Source: a virus
Strand: one strand, 5' to 3'
Length of the DNA: 64,000 nt
Virus record (IMG/VR): IMGVR_UViG_3300036399_001571
Location: 62,001 to 126,000 of that record
Part shown: piece by piece, positions 63,007-64,000 of the stretch
How positions within the stretch are numbered: the first letter of the stretch is position 1
How the letters are laid out: each line of letters opens with the position of its first letter
Position numbers and translations under genes: made by a program
Notes under the pieces: generated by a model
Database searches by the model: none
The model's input: the letters and a program-made list of their open reading frames with translations, nothing else
Told to the model about the DNA's origin: nothing

Positions 63007-63296
63007 AGTGCGTACTCTCCACGCTTACGGCGATAGTGCGATACAAAGTCATCACTGTCGTAGTCACAAGGCGTCCACACTATGTCGGCTTCGCTAAAGG
63101 TATCGTCAAGGTGTAAGCGAACTACTACATAGTCAAATGCGTCATAGGCGTTGTATGCGATAAACCTCATACAGCCTACGAGGGTAGAACGGTGTTCGTA
63201 GTGACTAGGTAAGTCATAGCGACACATACTCCAAGCGTCACCATAAGAGGGACACTCAACCACTGCGTACCTGCGTCTATCTTTCTCAATAGTCAT
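63003..63296 (-). CDS. Hypothetical protein (97 aa)
   Basis: 97 residues, Tyr-rich: MTIEKDRRRYAVVECPSYGD, YEHRSTLVGCMRFIAYNAYD. Alpha/beta. Driven by the promoter at 63303. Confidence 0.5.
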   Translation of the reverse strand: MTIEKDRRRYAVVECPSYGDAWSMCRYDLPSHYEHRSTLVGCMRFIAYNAYDAFDYVVVRLHLDDTFSEADIVWTPCDYDSDDFVSHYRRKRGEYAL

Positions 63297-63302
63297 AGTG
63301 TA

Positions 63303-63332
63303 AGCGTAGGGTAGGTGATATCAGAATTACTA
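63303..63332 (-). promoter_or_regulatory. Conserved promoter, -10 TACGCT, -35 TAGTAA
   Basis: TAGTAA (variant), core TTCTGATATC, 18 bp, TACGCT; 6 bp before MTIEKD, near leaderless. The last array copy in the window. Confidence 0.65.
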
Positions 63333-63339
63333 AATGGGG

Positions 63340-63422
63340 TAAGCAAGTAGGTAAGAGTAAGCAACGAGGTAAGCGAGTAGGTAGGTAAGCGAGTAAGTAA
63401 GTAGGTAGGTAAGTAGGTAGGT
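63340..63422. repeat. Tandem (GTAR)n low-complexity repeat
   Basis: About 80 bp of gtag/gtaa/gcga tetranucleotide mix, without a gene, between the promoter at 63303 and the repeat at 63425. Confidence 0.7.
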
Positions 63423-63424
63423 GT

Positions 63425-63452
63425 TACCCGTATGCTACCCGTGTGCCTTGCG
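63425..63452 (-). repeat. Tandem ACCCGTA repeat, copy 4
   Basis: TACCCGTA and TACCCGTG 11 bp apart then TGCCTTGCG. Directly downstream of the 28-residue gene. Confidence 0.55.
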
Positions 63453-63539
63453 TTAGTCATACTCTCTCAACTTCAGTGCGAAATAGATAAGGGCGATACT
63501 TGCTAGGCAGAATAACTCAAGCACTGTCTCACCACTCAT
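63453..63539 (-). CDS. Tiny membrane protein (28 aa)
   Basis: 28 residues: MSGETVLELFCLASIALIYF then a short polar tail, one TM. TAATG overlap with the gene upstream. Confidence 0.4.
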   Translation of the reverse strand: MSGETVLELFCLASIALIYFALKLREYD

Positions 63540-63739
63540 TAGTCATTGCCTTGCGTATCGTTGCTATCCACTGCGTAGTCACTGCTGTCAAGCGTGAACT
63601 TAGGCATAACGAATAGCGTGTTGCCTATGCTGTATGCGTTACGGCTTGCGTTGTAAATTGCGTCAGGGAATAAGCGAACTAAGTCAATTGCTTTCAGTGG
63701 CGTATCGCTTAGGTGAACTATGTTGCGTATTCGTGCCAT
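63539..63739 (-). CDS. Hypothetical protein (66 aa)
   Basis: 66 residues from MARIRNIVHLSDTPLKAIDL; beta-strand-rich with an acidic end. Unknown. Confidence 0.45.
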   Translation of the reverse strand: MARIRNIVHLSDTPLKAIDLVRLFPDAIYNASRNAYSIGNTLFVMPKFTLDSSDYAVDSNDTQGND

Positions 63740-63752
63740 TGTCGTTGTCGCT

Positions 63753-63977
63753 TTACTTCGTACTAGCGACTGCGTGTGCGTAATAAATATCGTCACACCA
63801 CTCTGCCAACTTCACTAAGTCGGCGACTAACGAACCTTGCGAGTTGAGCAACCCACGCAACCCATCAGGCAATGTTTGTGAATTGCTGTCACCACTGCGT
63901 GTTGTGTTGTGTATCGCCGTGATTAGGTCGCTAGCAATTTTTGCTATGTCACCAAAGTCGTTTGCGTTGTATACCAT
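63753..63977 (-). CDS. Hypothetical protein (74 aa)
   Basis: 74 residues: MVYNANDFGDIAKIASDLIT then GLLNSQGSLVADLVKLAEWC, helical. Upstream context runs off the window. Unknown. Confidence 0.45.
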   Translation of the reverse strand: MVYNANDFGDIAKIASDLITAIHNTTRSGDSNSQTLPDGLRGLLNSQGSLVADLVKLAEWCDDIYYAHAVASTK

Positions 63978-64000
63978 AATGCCCCCTTGTGTAGTAGTTA

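Noticed and set aside
36783-63332. Dispersed 16-17 bp repeats taken as a CRISPR array
   Set aside because: Spacing is irregular (30 bp to 5 kb), copies lie between genes, and each carries a -10 at fixed distance; no Cas genes are present.
1-64000. tRNA genes
   Set aside because: No cloverleaf with TTCGAATC-like T-arm and a CCA-ready acceptor was seen by eye; a dedicated scan (tRNAscan-SE) would decide.
1-64000. Integrase and attP site
   Set aside because: No tyrosine or serine recombinase signature was recognised in any frame; lysogeny cannot be judged from this window.

Overview
The window looks like part of a tailed-phage genome (Caudoviricetes) infecting an actinobacterium, probably a freshwater or planktonic one. 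Evidence: tail-fibre and tail-tip genes, an r1t-type holin, a VanY-type endolysin, two WhiB-like Fe-S regulators (an actinobacterial and actinophage family), an HslV/proteasome-like Ntn hydrolase, and Thr-rich linkers in secreted proteins. No portal, major capsid, large terminase, integrase or DNA polymerase gene was recognised, so the window is probably a slice of a larger genome.

Layout. 1-9.7 kb (minus strand): tail fibres, FN3 and repeat-rich tail proteins, a GNAT-like protein and a holin. 9.7-14.8 kb (plus): a tightly coupled glycan island (GT4-type and GT2-type glycosyltransferases, a HAD phosphatase-nucleotidyltransferase fusion, a methyltransferase, a GDPD-like/GT-A-like two-part protein). 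14.8-15.7 kb (minus): a glutathione-peroxidase-like protein. 15.8-23.8 kb (plus): a 1335-residue secreted surface protein, an SGNH hydrolase, the endolysin and a run of small membrane, lipoprotein and Cys-rich genes. 24.2-27.1 kb: a winged-helix regulator divergent from a small HTH gene, a metallophosphoesterase and an Ntn hydrolase. 27.1-33.9 kb: HNH and zinc proteins, WhiB, a ribbon-helix-helix protein, replication initiator and helicase-loader candidates, a DUF1599 protein, and a helicase-associated-domain plus sigma-region-4-like HTH protein.

34-64 kb is an accessory arm of small, mostly minus-strand genes. It holds a MoxR AAA+/VWA pair, a second WhiB, a SMARCAL1-like SNF2 helicase with two HARP-like repeats, a DUF932 protein and two membrane-anchored LysM-like proteins. 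This arm is organised as cassettes: hairpin terminator, optional operator-like motif, a conserved promoter, a short leader with an AAAGGGG or AAGGAG ribosome site, then one to five genes overlapping by ATGA, GTGA or TAATG.

The most striking signal is the promoter. Thirty copies of TTGTAAATCTGATATC (up to a few changes) occur between 33.4 and 63.3 kb. Each is followed at exactly 18 bp from the -35 by a -10 hexamer, which is TAnnnT in 29 of 30. The 27 minus-oriented copies mostly precede minus-strand genes, and the three plus-oriented copies each precede plus-strand genes. Conservation of the spacer, not only the hexamers, suggests a shared regulator: a phage repressor, activator or sigma-like protein. 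Superimposed on this are a second motif (GACGGTGGYGGAA), five SOS/LexA-box-like palindromes, two parS-like 16-mers, a family of AGCCCCG/CGGGGCT hairpins, and in the last 3 kb a tandem ACCCGTA repeat placed upstream of promoters.

All calls come from reading the sequence and its translation. No database search was run, and names are family-level recognitions.
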